From Couchioplanes caeruleus (GTDB taxonomy: Bacteria; Actinomycetota; Actinomycetes; Mycobacteriales; Micromonosporaceae), in NCBI RefSeq assembly GCF_003751945.1, contig NZ_RJKL01000001.1, positions 2,542,001 through 2,606,000 of the forward strand: a stretch of DNA of 64,000 bases. Direction: 5' to 3'. The notes beneath the pieces were generated by a model. The model searched no databases, was not told the DNA's origin, and was given only the letters and a program-made list of their open reading frames with translations. Position numbers and translations under genes: made by a program. Below, one piece after another: positions 44,965-52,746 of this stretch. The stretch's first letter is position 1, and every line of letters starts with the position of its first letter.

Positions 44965-45918
44965 GAGGGCATCTGATCCCGGGCAGCCGGGTCTGACCCG
45001 GATTGGCGGTGTTTAGTCGCGCCAGGTTTGGGTGGATTCTCCTGCCAATCGGCGGGACATTGTGTTAGCCATGGCCCAGAGGATCATGGTGCGTGATCGT
45101 TGGGGCAGGGACTCGTAGTCGCGGGCAAGCCGGCGGTGTTGCATCAGCCAGCCGAAGGTGCGCTCGACCACCCACCGGCGCGGCAACGCGCGGAAGCCTT
45201 TCTCCGCCGGACGGCGGGTGACCCTCTCGACGTCGATGCCATGTCGGGCGCCGCGCCGCCACACGGTGGTCTGGTAGCCGCCATCGACCCAGACCTTGCG
45301 CACCGTGGGATGCGAGGCGGCCACCTCGTCGAGAAGGCCCCGACCGGCGGCGGTGTCCGACACGGACGCCGCGGTGACCACCACGGCCAGCAGGAGCCCG
45401 AGGGTATCGGTGACGATGTGCCGCTTACGGCCCTTGATCTTCTTTGCCGCGTCGATGCCTTGCTCGGATTCCCTTACGTTGCAGGAGGTTTTGACGCTTT
45501 GCGCGTCGATGACCGCCGCGCTCGGTGAGCCGTCACGGCCATGCGCCTGCCGGAGTCTGCGACGCAGCAGATCATGGATCCGTTGCGTCGTGCCGTCCTT
45601 CTCCCACTTGGCGTAGTAGTCGTACACCGTCTTGGCCGGCGGAAAATCGTGCGGCAGGTACTCCCAGGCGATCCCGGTGCGTGTGACGTAGAGGATCGCG
45701 TTCACGATCTCCCGCAGATCGTGTACCGGCGGGTTGATCCCGAGTCCTGGCCGAGAGGCCCGCCACTGCGTCAGGACCGGTTCGATCACCGCCCACCGCG
45801 CATCCGACAGGTCCGATCGATATGGACGTCGCTCCATCCCCATGCCCTGCCAACGAGCCAGCACGGCCACCAACTGCCCGCAAACACGAATCAACCCGAT
45901 CGAGGATCAGATGCCCTC
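44965..45918. mobile_element. Intact IS5-family insertion sequence (954 bp)
   Basis: Perfect 15-bp terminal inverted repeats GAGGGCATCTGATCC (44965-44979) and its complement (45904-45918), flanked by TTA on both sides (44962-44964 and 45919-45921). A 3-bp TNA target duplication matches the IS1031-like group of IS5. It contains one complete transposase gene. Confidence 0.9.
45013..45843 (-). CDS. IS5-family transposase
   Basis: 276 aa DDE transposase. N-terminal DUF4096-like domain (YRSDLSDARWAVIEPVL, GIAWEYLPHDFPP), then catalytic Asp in AVIDAQSVKTS, Asp in VWVDGGYQ and Glu in VVERTFGWLMQHRRLARDYE. No frameshift, so probably active. ATG 45843 or 45837 are both possible; the displayed frame to 45894 is too long for the family. 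Confidence 0.93.
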   Translation of the reverse strand: MGMERRPYRSDLSDARWAVIEPVLTQWRASRPGLGINPPVHDLREIVNAILYVTRTGIAWEYLPHDFPPAKTVYDYYAKWEKDGTTQRIHDLLRRRLRQAHGRDGSPSAAVIDAQSVKTSCNVRESEQGIDAAKKIKGRKRHIVTDTLGLLLAVVVTAASVSDTAAGRGLLDEVAASHPTVRKVWVDGGYQTTVWRRGARHGIDVERVTRRPAEKGFRALPRRWVVERTFGWLMQHRRLARDYESLPQRSRTMILWAMANTMSRRLAGESTQTWRD

Positions 45919-45969
45919 TTATGCTCGCAGGCCGGGACGAGGCCATGCAGACCCCGCCGCCCACGGGTT

Positions 45970-46028
45970 ATATCGAGCGAAGCTCGATCCGATCTTGACG
46001 ACGCGCAAAGCGTCGTCGCCCAACCGCA
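45970..46028. repeat. Double-hairpin module, copy 1
   Basis: ATCGAGC GAA GCTCGAT at 45972-45988 (7-bp stem, 3-nt loop) and GACGACGC GCAAA GCGTCGTC at 45997-46017 (8-bp stem), followed by CCCAACCGCAAC. Copy 2 at 46557-46617 has the same order and nearly the same sequence. Confidence 0.8.
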
Positions 46029-46556
46029 ACTCGCGCCGAGCATGACCAGAGGCTGATCAACCGCAACGGAGCACGAACCAGGCGGCAGACATCCCGGTCC
46101 CGCGGGGCTGACCACCCTGCCGGGACCACCCCCGGCACGGCCAGCGCAACACCCCACGCCGAACCGGACCAACCCGGAAGAACGGTCCATCTATAGGAAA
46201 ACGGAGAGGGCTGCGGGGCTTGCCCCGCCGACCGCACTTCTCCTACACACCCGCGGTTGGAGGATCGATCCAGCCTCTGAACCTGCGAACGGCGGGCACG
46301 GCAAGGCACACAGCAGCACGAGCCACAGCAGCACGCGACCATCCACACGCCGCTACCGACCGACGACAGCAGAACTCAACCACCGAGCAACAGATCCGGA
46401 ACTGCACTACCGCCCAACAGCACGACAACAACTCAAGCCCACACACGCGGGCCACGCCAACGTCACAGCGGAACGCCACAGCGAACCGGACAACGGCCAC
46501 AGACCACGTACACCGGCAAGGCAACACGACATCAACCAGCACACGATCTTTACCCT

Positions 46557-46617
46557 GAATCGAGCGCAGCTCGATCCGCACTTGGGGACGCGCGAAGCGT
46601 CGTCCCCCAACCGCAAC
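46557..46617. repeat. Double-hairpin module, copy 2
   Basis: ATCGAGC GCA GCTCGAT at 46559-46575, then TTGGGGACGCGC GAA GCG and TCGTCCCCCAA at 46582-46610, then CCGCAACC. Same layout as copy 1, 587 bp away. Confidence 0.8.
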
Positions 46618-46683
46618 CACCCACTACCAGTTACCAACCCACACACCAACCACCCACACACCCCACCAACCACCCACCACCTA

Positions 46684-46795
46684 CTGCTCACCCGCCCTGC
46701 CCTGCCCACACCACACCCCAACCCCGATCACATAAGCGAAGCGTGATTGGGGTTGGGGTGTGGTGTGGGCTGCCTTGGGCAGGGCGGGTGAGCAG
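46684..46795. repeat. Giant inverted repeat I (arms about 48 and 53 nt)
   Basis: The left arm 46684-46731 pairs with 46743-46795 around an 11-nt loop ATAAGCGAAGC. All but a few internal positions and one 5-nt bulge are complementary. Able to form a cruciform or very stable RNA hairpin. Confidence 0.9.
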
Positions 46796-46831
46796 CCACA
46801 ACGTGGTCTAAATCCCGGTCGAAAACCCGAA

Positions 46832-46862
46832 CTAAAACCCGCGCAACTGCGGCGGGTTTTAG
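46832..46862. terminator. Bidirectional terminator-like hairpin
   Basis: CTAAAACCCGC (46832-46842) pairs perfectly with GCGGGTTTTAG (46852-46862), with a 9-nt loop. Flanking A and T runs make it terminator-like on both strands. Confidence 0.6.
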
Positions 46863-46993
46863 GCGGGTTCTCGGCGCATTTTGTCAGTCGCTTCCGGGGC
46901 CGCAGTCTTTCTTCACTGCTCGCTTTGGACCCTGGCTGGCCAGGGCCAGAGCGGGACCCGGTTTGGGTTGCGCCTGGCGGTCTAGTCGCGCTG

Positions 46994-47124
46994 GGGCGTC
47001 CCCCTCCCCGGCGTCATCCTCCTTTAGGGATGGCCTGCCTGGTCAAGGTCGTTCGTCCGGTAGGGCGCTCCACCTTGACCAGGCAGGCCATCCCCAGGGT
47101 CTGTCACCGGTGAGGGGGACGCCC
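46994..47124. repeat. Giant inverted repeat II (outer 18 bp, inner perfect 23 bp)
   Basis: Outer arms 46994-47011 and 47107-47124 match at 17 of 18 positions. Inner arms 47027-47049 and 47072-47094 match perfectly over 23 bp (start GGGATGGCCTGCCTGG). The central loop is 22 nt. It ends 38 bp from the stop of the nuclease-like gene. Confidence 0.92.
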
Positions 47125-47161
47125 CCGGTGTGAGGCGAGCCCTCGAACACAGCGGGGCCGG

Positions 47162-47908
47162 CTACAGCAGCGTGGCGGCGTCCTCGAACGCCGGGCCGTT
47201 GCGGTGTTTGGCGCAGCGGCCGCCGCCGGTGGCGTTGGTGCACCGCTGGCCGTTCTTCTTCACCGCGCCGCACTGCACTTCCGGGTCGTGGACATGGCAG
47301 AGGCCGGATGGTCGGGCGTTGATGGGGCAGGGGTGACCCTTGCGCGTCGAAGCGCGGCACAGTCGCGCCTCGCCACGCGCGCCTGCGGTCTCCATCGCCG
47401 GCCGTACGATGGCGCCCTGGCGCTCAGTCGCCTCGTTCGATGCGTCCGTCGGCGGATACTGCGATGCGGCGCGCGAGTACAGCCGGCGGCCTCCGATGCG
47501 GCTCACCGTGGTCGGTACCCGTACCACGCCGATAGACGGAGGAACGATCCACGTTTTGGCGTCGGCCCAGCGCACCCAGACCGCGACCGCACCGGCGTCG
47601 GCCTCGCACAACAGTTTGCGCGCCGACCACTGCTTGTCCGTACGGTCGATCTCCACCGCTATCGGCGGGCCGTCGAGACGCTCGCACACCACATCGAGAT
47701 AGCCGGGCCGGTCCGGATGCGCGCCGGGAAGCCCGGCGATGCTCGGCACCTCGCGCCGCACTCTCCATCCGTGGTCAACGCCCCATTCGACCACTCTGCG
47801 CGTCAGCTCTGCGGTGACCCGCACGGCCGACCAGTCGGTGAACGACAACGGCAGCACGTACTTGGCGAGAGACTCCGCCGCTCTCTGCGCCCGCACCGCG
47901 ACATCCAT
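47162..47908 (-). CDS. Putative PD-(D/E)XK-type protein with C-terminal Cys/His cluster
   Basis: 248 aa. The middle has a restriction-nuclease-like pattern: PGYLDVVCE, PPIAVEIDRTDKQWSARKL and VAVWVRW (Asp, then ExD, then a strand). The last 60 residues have paired Cys/His motifs: RLCRASTRKGHPC, GLCHVHDPEVQC and QRCTN with GRCAKH, suggesting two small zinc sites. Not a family I can name. ATG 47908 follows the stretch of translated junk upstream. Position next to the FtsK-like gene suggests a role in transfer or element maintenance. Confidence 0.65.
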   Translation of the reverse strand: MDVAVRAQRAAESLAKYVLPLSFTDWSAVRVTAELTRRVVEWGVDHGWRVRREVPSIAGLPGAHPDRPGYLDVVCERLDGPPIAVEIDRTDKQWSARKLLCEADAGAVAVWVRWADAKTWIVPPSIGVVRVPTTVSRIGGRRLYSRAASQYPPTDASNEATERQGAIVRPAMETAGARGEARLCRASTRKGHPCPINARPSGLCHVHDPEVQCGAVKKNGQRCTNATGGGRCAKHRNGPAFEDAATLL

Positions 47909-48054
47909 ATCCGTGACTTTACGACTACCCACCGACACAATCCGGGATTGCCCGCGATGGTCGGCTGTCGGCAAGCAGAACGCCCGCCGGCCGCTGCTGC
48001 GGCGTCGGCGGGCGTTCCCGGGCTGTGTCGGTTCAGAGGTGGGCTGCAGTCCTG

Positions 48055-49926
48055 CTAGAAGAGGATCGGGCCATGTGGCACGGGATTGTCGCCGCCCGGG
48101 TGGGCGTCGGTGTCGGCCTGCTTCGCCTCGGCGGTCGGCAGTGCGGCTGCTACCCGCGCTGACTCGATCGCCTCCACGGCCGCGTGCACGGCTGGCACGG
48201 ACGGCAGCCGGAACGACAGCCGTGACAGGGCCGCGGCCACCTTCGCGTACCGGCCCGCGGAGATCAGCACGAACTCGCCCACGCCGAGCGTACGCAGCAT
48301 CTGCGGGTTCACCTTGAACGCGTGCTGGCGGCGGGCCACGCCCTGGCTCTTGAGCGTGTTGTCGGTGTCGTAGTCGGCGCCGCCTTCGGTGACCCGCTCG
48401 GTGCCGGCCAGCTTCGCCACCGGCTCGGCCTGCTCGCTCTGCCGGTAGGTCATCACCACAGCGTTGGTGGACAGCGCCGACCAGGTGTGCCCGCCACCGA
48501 AGCCGGTCGGGTCCTGCGCCGTCAACACGCTGTAGGCGCCCGCGTCGCGGTTGCGTTCCACCTGGTTGACGAACTCGCGGCCGATCACCGGGTCACCCGA
48601 GACCGCCCCGGCCTCCTCGATCACGATGACGACCGGCTTCGGCTGCCCGTCCGGGCCGACCTGACGACGCCGCGGATCGACGAGGTAGGCGCCGAAATCG
48701 CGCAGGATCAGCCGCATCAGCGCCGTGGCGGCCTCGGGCCGGCTGACCGTCGGCAGCTCGATGCACGCGATGTCGGTGTCTTCGAACGACCAGCCGCCGG
48801 CGGATGCGGGGCCGATCCAGCCGCGCAGGTGGATCGCCATCGACGCGTAGCGCATCAGCGCGCCACCGAGGTCGGTGTAGTTGAACGCCTCGACCAGCTC
48901 GGCCACCCGCGGGTCCGATGACTTCTTCGCCAGGTTCGCCAGCCGGCCCCGCACGAGCGAGTACACCAGGTCCGGCAGCGCATCGACCTTGCGATCCTGC
49001 TCGGCGTTCAACTCCAGCGCTAGCGCGACCAGTGTGTTCGCCACTGCGGCCCAGTACCGGTCGCCCCACTCCTCGATGCGGATCAGCCGGTCGCGGACCT
49101 CGGCCAGGTCACCGCGCATCGGATCGTAGGGCGCCGTCCGGGCGGTCAGCGCCCGGAACCGCAAACGGTGCTCGGCGGCAGCCGCGGCCAGCCGCGGCGC
49201 CACCGACTTGCGCGTCGACGGTGGCTCCTTGCAGGTCAGGTAGATCACCTGCCGGCCGTGGCGGGCAGCCCACTCCGCGATCGTCAACGCGGTCTCGGTC
49301 TTGCCTAACCCGGTCGCCCCCAGGATCAGCAGGTGCCGGTTGTTCGGGCTGTTCATCGGCAGCCGCACCCGCCCATGCACCCGCCACGCGCCGCGCAGAT
49401 CGCCGCGCTGGAAACGACCGACGATCGGGCCGCGTCCGTCGCCGATCTCGACGGCCAGGGGCCGCGCGATGACAGCGACCGGGCGGCGCCCGGTATGCCG
49501 GGCGCGCTGCGCGAGGTGCGTGACGACCAGGCGGCGGCGCTCCTCGCACAACCGGCGGTGCTCGCGCTCGTCCGCCCCGTCGAACGGCGACCGCTCCCGA
49601 TGCGCCTGCGTGCCCAGCCACAGCACGCCACCCAGCGCCGGCCCGAGGGTCAGGCCGATGCCGACGACTGTCGTCCACTCACCGGCGCTGGCGGGTCGGT
49701 CGGACAGCCGCACCAGGTGCGCGCCGATGTGCAGCCACGCCGTCCAGTAGCTCAGCGTCCCCATGGCCCACCAGGTCGCCGCCGCGCCCACTGCGACTAC
49801 GAGAGCGGCGACCAGCCGATCCGACCACCGACGGCGCAGGACTAGGTACGCCAGCCCGGTGGCCAGCGCCCCGACCGGAAGTGCGAGCGCGAACAGCACG
49901 CCGCACGTCCAGCGGAACCCGCGCAT
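48055..49926 (-). CDS. FtsK/SpoIIIE-type DNA translocase (TraB-like conjugation ATPase)
   Basis: 623 aa. N-terminal membrane segments (about 5-30, 35-58, 84-105), a linker, then the motor domain with Walker A ILGATGLGKTE (about 201-211), a QVIYLTCKEPPS segment, Walker B VVIVIEEAGA, and SVLTAQDPTGFGG (sensor). Proteins of this class move double-stranded DNA between mycelial cells in actinomycete AICEs. GGGAGG precedes ATG 49926, which overlaps the upstream stop by 4 bp. The long upstream frame to 50544 is a shadow of the relaxation gene. Confidence 0.88.
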   Translation of the reverse strand: MRGFRWTCGVLFALALPVGALATGLAYLVLRRRWSDRLVAALVVAVGAAATWWAMGTLSYWTAWLHIGAHLVRLSDRPASAGEWTTVVGIGLTLGPALGGVLWLGTQAHRERSPFDGADEREHRRLCEERRRLVVTHLAQRARHTGRRPVAVIARPLAVEIGDGRGPIVGRFQRGDLRGAWRVHGRVRLPMNSPNNRHLLILGATGLGKTETALTIAEWAARHGRQVIYLTCKEPPSTRKSVAPRLAAAAAEHRLRFRALTARTAPYDPMRGDLAEVRDRLIRIEEWGDRYWAAVANTLVALALELNAEQDRKVDALPDLVYSLVRGRLANLAKKSSDPRVAELVEAFNYTDLGGALMRYASMAIHLRGWIGPASAGGWSFEDTDIACIELPTVSRPEAATALMRLILRDFGAYLVDPRRRQVGPDGQPKPVVIVIEEAGAVSGDPVIGREFVNQVERNRDAGAYSVLTAQDPTGFGGGHTWSALSTNAVVMTYRQSEQAEPVAKLAGTERVTEGGADYDTDNTLKSQGVARRQHAFKVNPQMLRTLGVGEFVLISAGRYAKVAAALSRLSFRLPSVPAVHAAVEAIESARVAAALPTAEAKQADTDAHPGGDNPVPHGPILF

Positions 49927-50828
49927 CACGCCACCTCCCGCGGGATGTCGATGATCGACAGGGCGCCGATCCGGTCGGGGCTGACCTGACGATGCGCGAG
50001 GGTTGCTCGTGCGTTGCGCTCGGCTGCGGCGACCGCGTTGCGGACCTCGTTGCCCGCCACCGCGTACAAGGTCACCTCGTAGTTGGTCAGCAGCTCCTCG
50101 ACGATCCGGGCCAGCCGCGCTGGCGACTTGGCGCTGCGCTCGACCTCGACCGCGACGCGGGTGCCGCGCTCGTAGGTGGCCACACCGTCCGGGACGTGTA
50201 CCGCCTCGCGTCCGGCCTGCCCGCGGCGGGCAAGACCCAACGCGTCGAGATCCGAGCGGAACGCCCGCTCGGACTCCCATGCAGTCAGCCGGCCGAGCGA
50301 CGGTGACCGTCGCCCCTCCAGCACCAGCCGCAGCCGAGAGACCTCGCACTGGTGGAACGCCGTCACCGTTGCGGTCTCCCGGAAGCTGTCCACGCCTACC
50401 AGGCCGGCACCCGCGCGGGTCAGCCTGACGATCCGCGGAACACCGTTGACCAGCCTGCGCGCGTCGGCGTAGCCGGCCCGCTGCCAGCGGCCGACCATGC
50501 CCTGCAGCCGCCGCAGGGATGGCCGACGCCCGGCCGCCGTCCACGGGGTACCCGGCACCTGCGCCGCGAGCGCGGCAAGATCGTCCTCATAGATGGCCTT
50601 CATGTCCGCCAGCCAGCGGAACACCGCCACGTCCCGCTCGGTAAGCCGGACCTGTCCGGCGTCCGACCGGGGCCGGCGAGCCGGCTTGACCGACCCGCCC
50701 TCTCCGTCGCACCTGGCGCACCGGTTGACCTCCGGCGCCATGGGCGCCGACGCGCCGCAGCCGCGGCATTCGCGCCACACGTGGGTTTCTTGGCTGGTCA
50801 CGTGCGCCATGTCGGCGAGGTTGGTCAT
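49926..50828 (-). CDS. Replication-relaxation family protein
   Basis: 300 aa. An N-terminal zinc-ribbon-like region (CRGCGASAPMAPEVNRCARC) precedes VRLTERDVAVFRWLADMKAIYEDDLAAL (wHTH), NGVPRIVRLTRAGAGLVG, and the C-terminal RVAVEVERSAKSPARLARIVEELL with TLYAVAG, the nuclease-like half of Replic_Relax proteins. Known of the family: found on actinobacterial plasmids and ICEs, implicated in relaxation and replication. Overlaps its neighbours by 4 bp on each side, so it is in a tight operon. Confidence 0.82.
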   Translation of the reverse strand: MTNLADMAHVTSQETHVWRECRGCGASAPMAPEVNRCARCDGEGGSVKPARRPRSDAGQVRLTERDVAVFRWLADMKAIYEDDLAALAAQVPGTPWTAAGRRPSLRRLQGMVGRWQRAGYADARRLVNGVPRIVRLTRAGAGLVGVDSFRETATVTAFHQCEVSRLRLVLEGRRSPSLGRLTAWESERAFRSDLDALGLARRGQAGREAVHVPDGVATYERGTRVAVEVERSAKSPARLARIVEELLTNYEVTLYAVAGNEVRNAVAAAERNARATLAHRQVSPDRIGALSIIDIPREVA

Positions 50829-51655
50829 TTCGTCACCTCCGCCGACAGGGCGCGGATGCGGCTGCCCAGTTCGACCAGGCACACCGAGGCGACCACGACC
50901 AGGCCGTCCACGGTGAGCGGGATCAGGTAGGGGCTGGCGCCGGTCTCGCCGTAGCGGGCGATCACGTCGGCCATGTGCCAGTAGGACACCCACGCCGCGA
51001 TCCCGGCGATCACCGCCGTGGCGGCGAACCGCAGCACCGACAGCTCTCGGCGGTGCACCGGCACTCGGGAGATCAGCTCGATCGTGGCCAGCAGCGCCAG
51101 CGGCGGCCACGCGGCGATGGTCTGGCTGATCGGGTTGTCGTGCGCGTGCAGGACGTTGGCCACCGTGGACGCGACCACACCCAGGCCAAGGGTGGCGCGC
51201 ACGCCCCACCGGATCCGGGTGTGCTGCACCAGCGTCGCCAGCGTCAGCGCCGTGTCCCGCGGCGTCACGGTGTCGCCGGAGTCCTGATCCCGGCCGGGGT
51301 CGGTCTGGGAGTGCTCTTGCTCTGGCGTCTCCTCGTCGGTCTGCGGTGCCTGGTCTGCCGGCGTGTTCGGCGCTTCGAGTATCTCGATGTGCTCGGGTTC
51401 TGCCGGGTTCGGGTCGTCGGCAGGTACGGCAGTTTCGGCAGAAACGGCAAGATCGTTTCGGACCTCGGTCATCCGTTCGCGGCCCCAGCGTTCGCTGCGG
51501 CCGAACGCCTCGCCCAGCTCGTGGGCGGTCATCGGCATGCCGGCGGTGACGCTTTCGCCGTACATGACGCGGGCGGCGTGCCGCCGCGCCTCGATCGGCA
51601 GCGCTCTGCGCGCTGCGGCGGCTTCCTGTTCTGCGACAGCTGTCTGCTGGCTCAC
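50825..51655 (-). CDS. DUF2637/SpdB-like membrane protein
   Basis: 276 aa. An N-terminal 60-residue helical, possibly DNA-binding region (EARRHAARVMYGESVTAGMP, GEAFGRSERWGRERM) is followed by an acidic linker of Asp, Glu and Pro, then four membrane helices (about 150-260; ATLGLGVVASTVANVLHAHD, PLALLATIELISR, AATAVIAGIAAWVSYWH, LTVDGLVVVASVCLVEL). This is the DUF2637 pattern of SpdB-type proteins that help plasmid spread in mycelium. GTG start after AGGAGAG. Confidence 0.82.
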   Translation of the reverse strand: MSQQTAVAEQEAAAARRALPIEARRHAARVMYGESVTAGMPMTAHELGEAFGRSERWGRERMTEVRNDLAVSAETAVPADDPNPAEPEHIEILEAPNTPADQAPQTDEETPEQEHSQTDPGRDQDSGDTVTPRDTALTLATLVQHTRIRWGVRATLGLGVVASTVANVLHAHDNPISQTIAAWPPLALLATIELISRVPVHRRELSVLRFAATAVIAGIAAWVSYWHMADVIARYGETGASPYLIPLTVDGLVVVASVCLVELGSRIRALSAEVTK

Positions 51656-51685
51656 TGGTGACCTCTCCTGACTGATTGATGGGGG

Positions 51686-51716
51686 AGGTCGGGGCGACTG
51701 CTACTCGTCCCGACCT
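51686..51716 (-). repeat. Conserved-loop hairpin 1 (loop CTGCTAC)
   Basis: 12-bp stem (51686-51697 with 51705-51716, one GT wobble) around CTGCTAC; in the sense of the flanking genes the loop reads GTAGCAG. The same 7-nt loop recurs at 54130-54136 and 54740-54746. Located in the leader of the DUF2637 gene. Confidence 0.85.
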
Positions 51717-51779
51717 TGTGCATGCGTGGGGTCAGGCCCCCGGCCGGCGGACGATGCGCTGCCGGCAGGTGGAGTTGGA

Positions 51780-51809
51780 TCAGGCGGGCCGGGTCAGGTC
51801 TGCGAACAT
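51780..51809 (-). CDS. Possible 9-residue leader peptide
   Basis: ATG to TGA encoding MFADLTRPA, with AGGAGAG spaced 6 nt from the ATG. Between the mini-gene array and the DUF2637 gene. Too short for homology; proposed only from the strong ribosome binding site. Confidence 0.3.
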   Translation of the reverse strand: MFADLTRPA

Positions 51810-51847
51810 GGTTGTCTCTCCTGGTCTGAGGAAGGACCGAGTGGGAG

Positions 51848-51892
51848 CCGGAGCGCGACCGAGGGCCGCGAAACCATGAGGTCGCGCTCCGG
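51848..51892 (-). terminator. Hairpin after the mini-gene array
   Basis: CCGGAGCGCGACC (51848-51860) pairs perfectly with GGTCGCGCTCCGG (51880-51892), starting 7 bp beyond the stop at 51899. The same right arm recurs in the hairpin at 52924-52967. Confidence 0.75.
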
Positions 51893-51898
51893 GCGAAG

Positions 51899-52060
51899 TC
51901 ACCGGCCGTGCTTGCGGCTGAGCAGCCGCTTGATCGGGCCTTCGGTGAAGCTGTGCACGCTGTACTCGTCGTAGCCGCGCAGGTGCCGGGGCAGGGTGGT
52001 CTCCACGATCTGCGGCTTGCCGTTCCTGCCGAGGCGGTGGCCGTACTCACGCTTGGCCAT
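51899..52060 (-). CDS. Mini-gene 6: small basic protein (53 aa)
   Basis: Begins MAKREYGHRLGRNGKPQIVE and ends KRLLSRKHGR; strongly basic with an LPRHLRGYDEYSVHSFTEG centre. Its ATG overlaps the previous stop as TGATG, so it is translated by coupling. Ahead lies GGAGGG. Unrecognised. Last of a train of tiny genes on this strand. Confidence 0.65.
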   Translation of the reverse strand: MAKREYGHRLGRNGKPQIVETTLPRHLRGYDEYSVHSFTEGPIKRLLSRKHGR

Positions 52061-52221
52061 CAGCGTCGACCCTCCTTGGCCAGGCGCTTGCCCGCACGGT
52101 CCAGGACCTGCCGCTGCGCTTGCGGGGACATCAGTCCTGCCGCGGCAGCCGCGGTCTTCTTGTCGCCTCGACGCAGCGCGGCCGCGGCAGTCTTCGCCAG
52201 CTCGGTGTCGTTGGTCGCCAT
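52060..52221 (-). CDS. Mini-gene 5: small Ala/Lys-rich protein (53 aa)
   Basis: Begins MATNDTELAKTAAAALRRGD, continues LMSPQAQRQVLDRAGKRL and ends AKEGRR. Predicted all helix, basic. Start and stop both overlap neighbours as TGATG. No known family. Confidence 0.65.
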   Translation of the reverse strand: MATNDTELAKTAAAALRRGDKKTAAAAAGLMSPQAQRQVLDRAGKRLAKEGRR

Positions 52222-52352
52222 CAGTTCTTGTCCTTCCGCTCGTTGTTCTTGTCGCGCTCGTCAAGGCGCTGCAGCCCTTCCCGGGCCGCTGTGCGCAGCT
52301 CGGCCAGCGCCGCGTACCACTGCGGCGTTCCGGCCTTCGGGTGATCTGCCAT
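52221..52352 (-). CDS. Mini-gene 4: 43-aa charged protein
   Basis: Begins MADHPKAGTPQWYAALAELR and ends RLDERDKNNERKDKN; amphipathic helix followed by a charged tail. TGATG overlaps on both sides. Unrecognised. Confidence 0.65.
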   Translation of the reverse strand: MADHPKAGTPQWYAALAELRTAAREGLQRLDERDKNNERKDKN

Positions 52353-52510
52353 CAGCGGTGTCCTCTCCCGCCGCAGTCAGCGCACAGGCGGGTGCCGGAG
52401 CAGCCGTCGCAGGCGACGTACTTGCCGGCCCACCACGTCTTGCCGGAGCCGTTGCAAGTACGGCAGGTGGCGCTGCCTCGGCAGGTACGGCAGGGTTCCT
52501 TGGTGGCCAT
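52352..52510 (-). CDS. Mini-gene 3: DnaJ-type zinc-finger miniprotein (52 aa)
   Basis: Consists almost only of four CxxCxG-like motifs: CRTCRGS, CRTCNGSG, CDGCSGT and CADCGGRG. These are the zinc-binding repeats of DnaJ central domains, here free-standing. Likely binds two zinc ions; possible partner chaperone or DNA/RNA-binding role unknown. The ATG at 52510 follows GGAGAT; its stop overlaps the next ATG (TGATG). Confidence 0.7.
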   Translation of the reverse strand: MATKEPCRTCRGSATCRTCNGSGKTWWAGKYVACDGCSGTRLCADCGGRGHR

Positions 52511-52545
52511 CAGGGATCTCCTTCCTGGCGCCGATCTGGCGGCCA

Positions 52546-52584
52546 CCGCACGGAAACCGTTGCGAAGTAACGGTTTCCGTGCGG
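52546..52584 (-). terminator. Perfect 16-bp hairpin with GCGAAGT loop
   Basis: CCGCACGGAAACCGTT (52546-52561) pairs with AACGGTTTCCGTGCGG (52569-52584) around GCGAAGT. It splits the mini-gene train into two groups; may terminate or regulate read-through. The GCGAAG loop echoes the hairpins at 45.9-46.8 kb. Confidence 0.8.
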
Positions 52585-52596
52585 AAGCGGTCAGCG

Positions 52597-52746
52597 TCAG
52601 CGGTAGCGGCGTCGGAGTCGCTCGGCGGCGGCCTGGTGCAGTTCGGCGCGGGCCTGTTCGTTGCGGTCGAGGCGGGTTTGCAGTTCATCGCGGGTTGTGC
52701 GCCCGGCGCGGCAGCCGGTGTCACGCGCGGGTGTCCGGGCGGCCAT
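52597..52746 (-). CDS. Mini-gene 2: 49-aa basic coiled protein
   Basis: Begins MAARTPARDTGCRAGRTTRD and ends AAAERLRRRYR; a charged helix rich in Arg, Glu and Gln. ATG overlaps the previous stop (TGATG). Unrecognised. Confidence 0.6.
   Translation of the reverse strand: MAARTPARDTGCRAGRTTRDELQTRLDRNEQARAELHQAAAERLRRRYR

Larger units (their letters stand above)
45922..47161. other. 1.2-kb non-coding region dense in hairpins and giant inverted repeats
   Basis: No gene with coding character on either strand; the plus strand is strongly A and C rich at 46260-46560. It contains two copies of a double-hairpin module (45970-46028, 46557-46617), two giant inverted repeats (46684-46795, 46994-47124) and a terminator-like hairpin (46832-46862). 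Placed next to the nuclease-like and FtsK-like genes, it may hold a replication or transfer origin (inference). Confidence 0.6.

Noticed and set aside
45968..46721. Overlapping minus-strand frames of 99 to 126 codons.
   Set aside because: They arise from the A/C-rich region and duplicated hairpins; protein composition is Cys/Val/Arg junk and both contain the translated repeat module.
46760..47113. Plus-strand frame of 117 codons.
   Set aside because: It runs through the giant inverted repeats and has no domain pattern or ribosome binding site.
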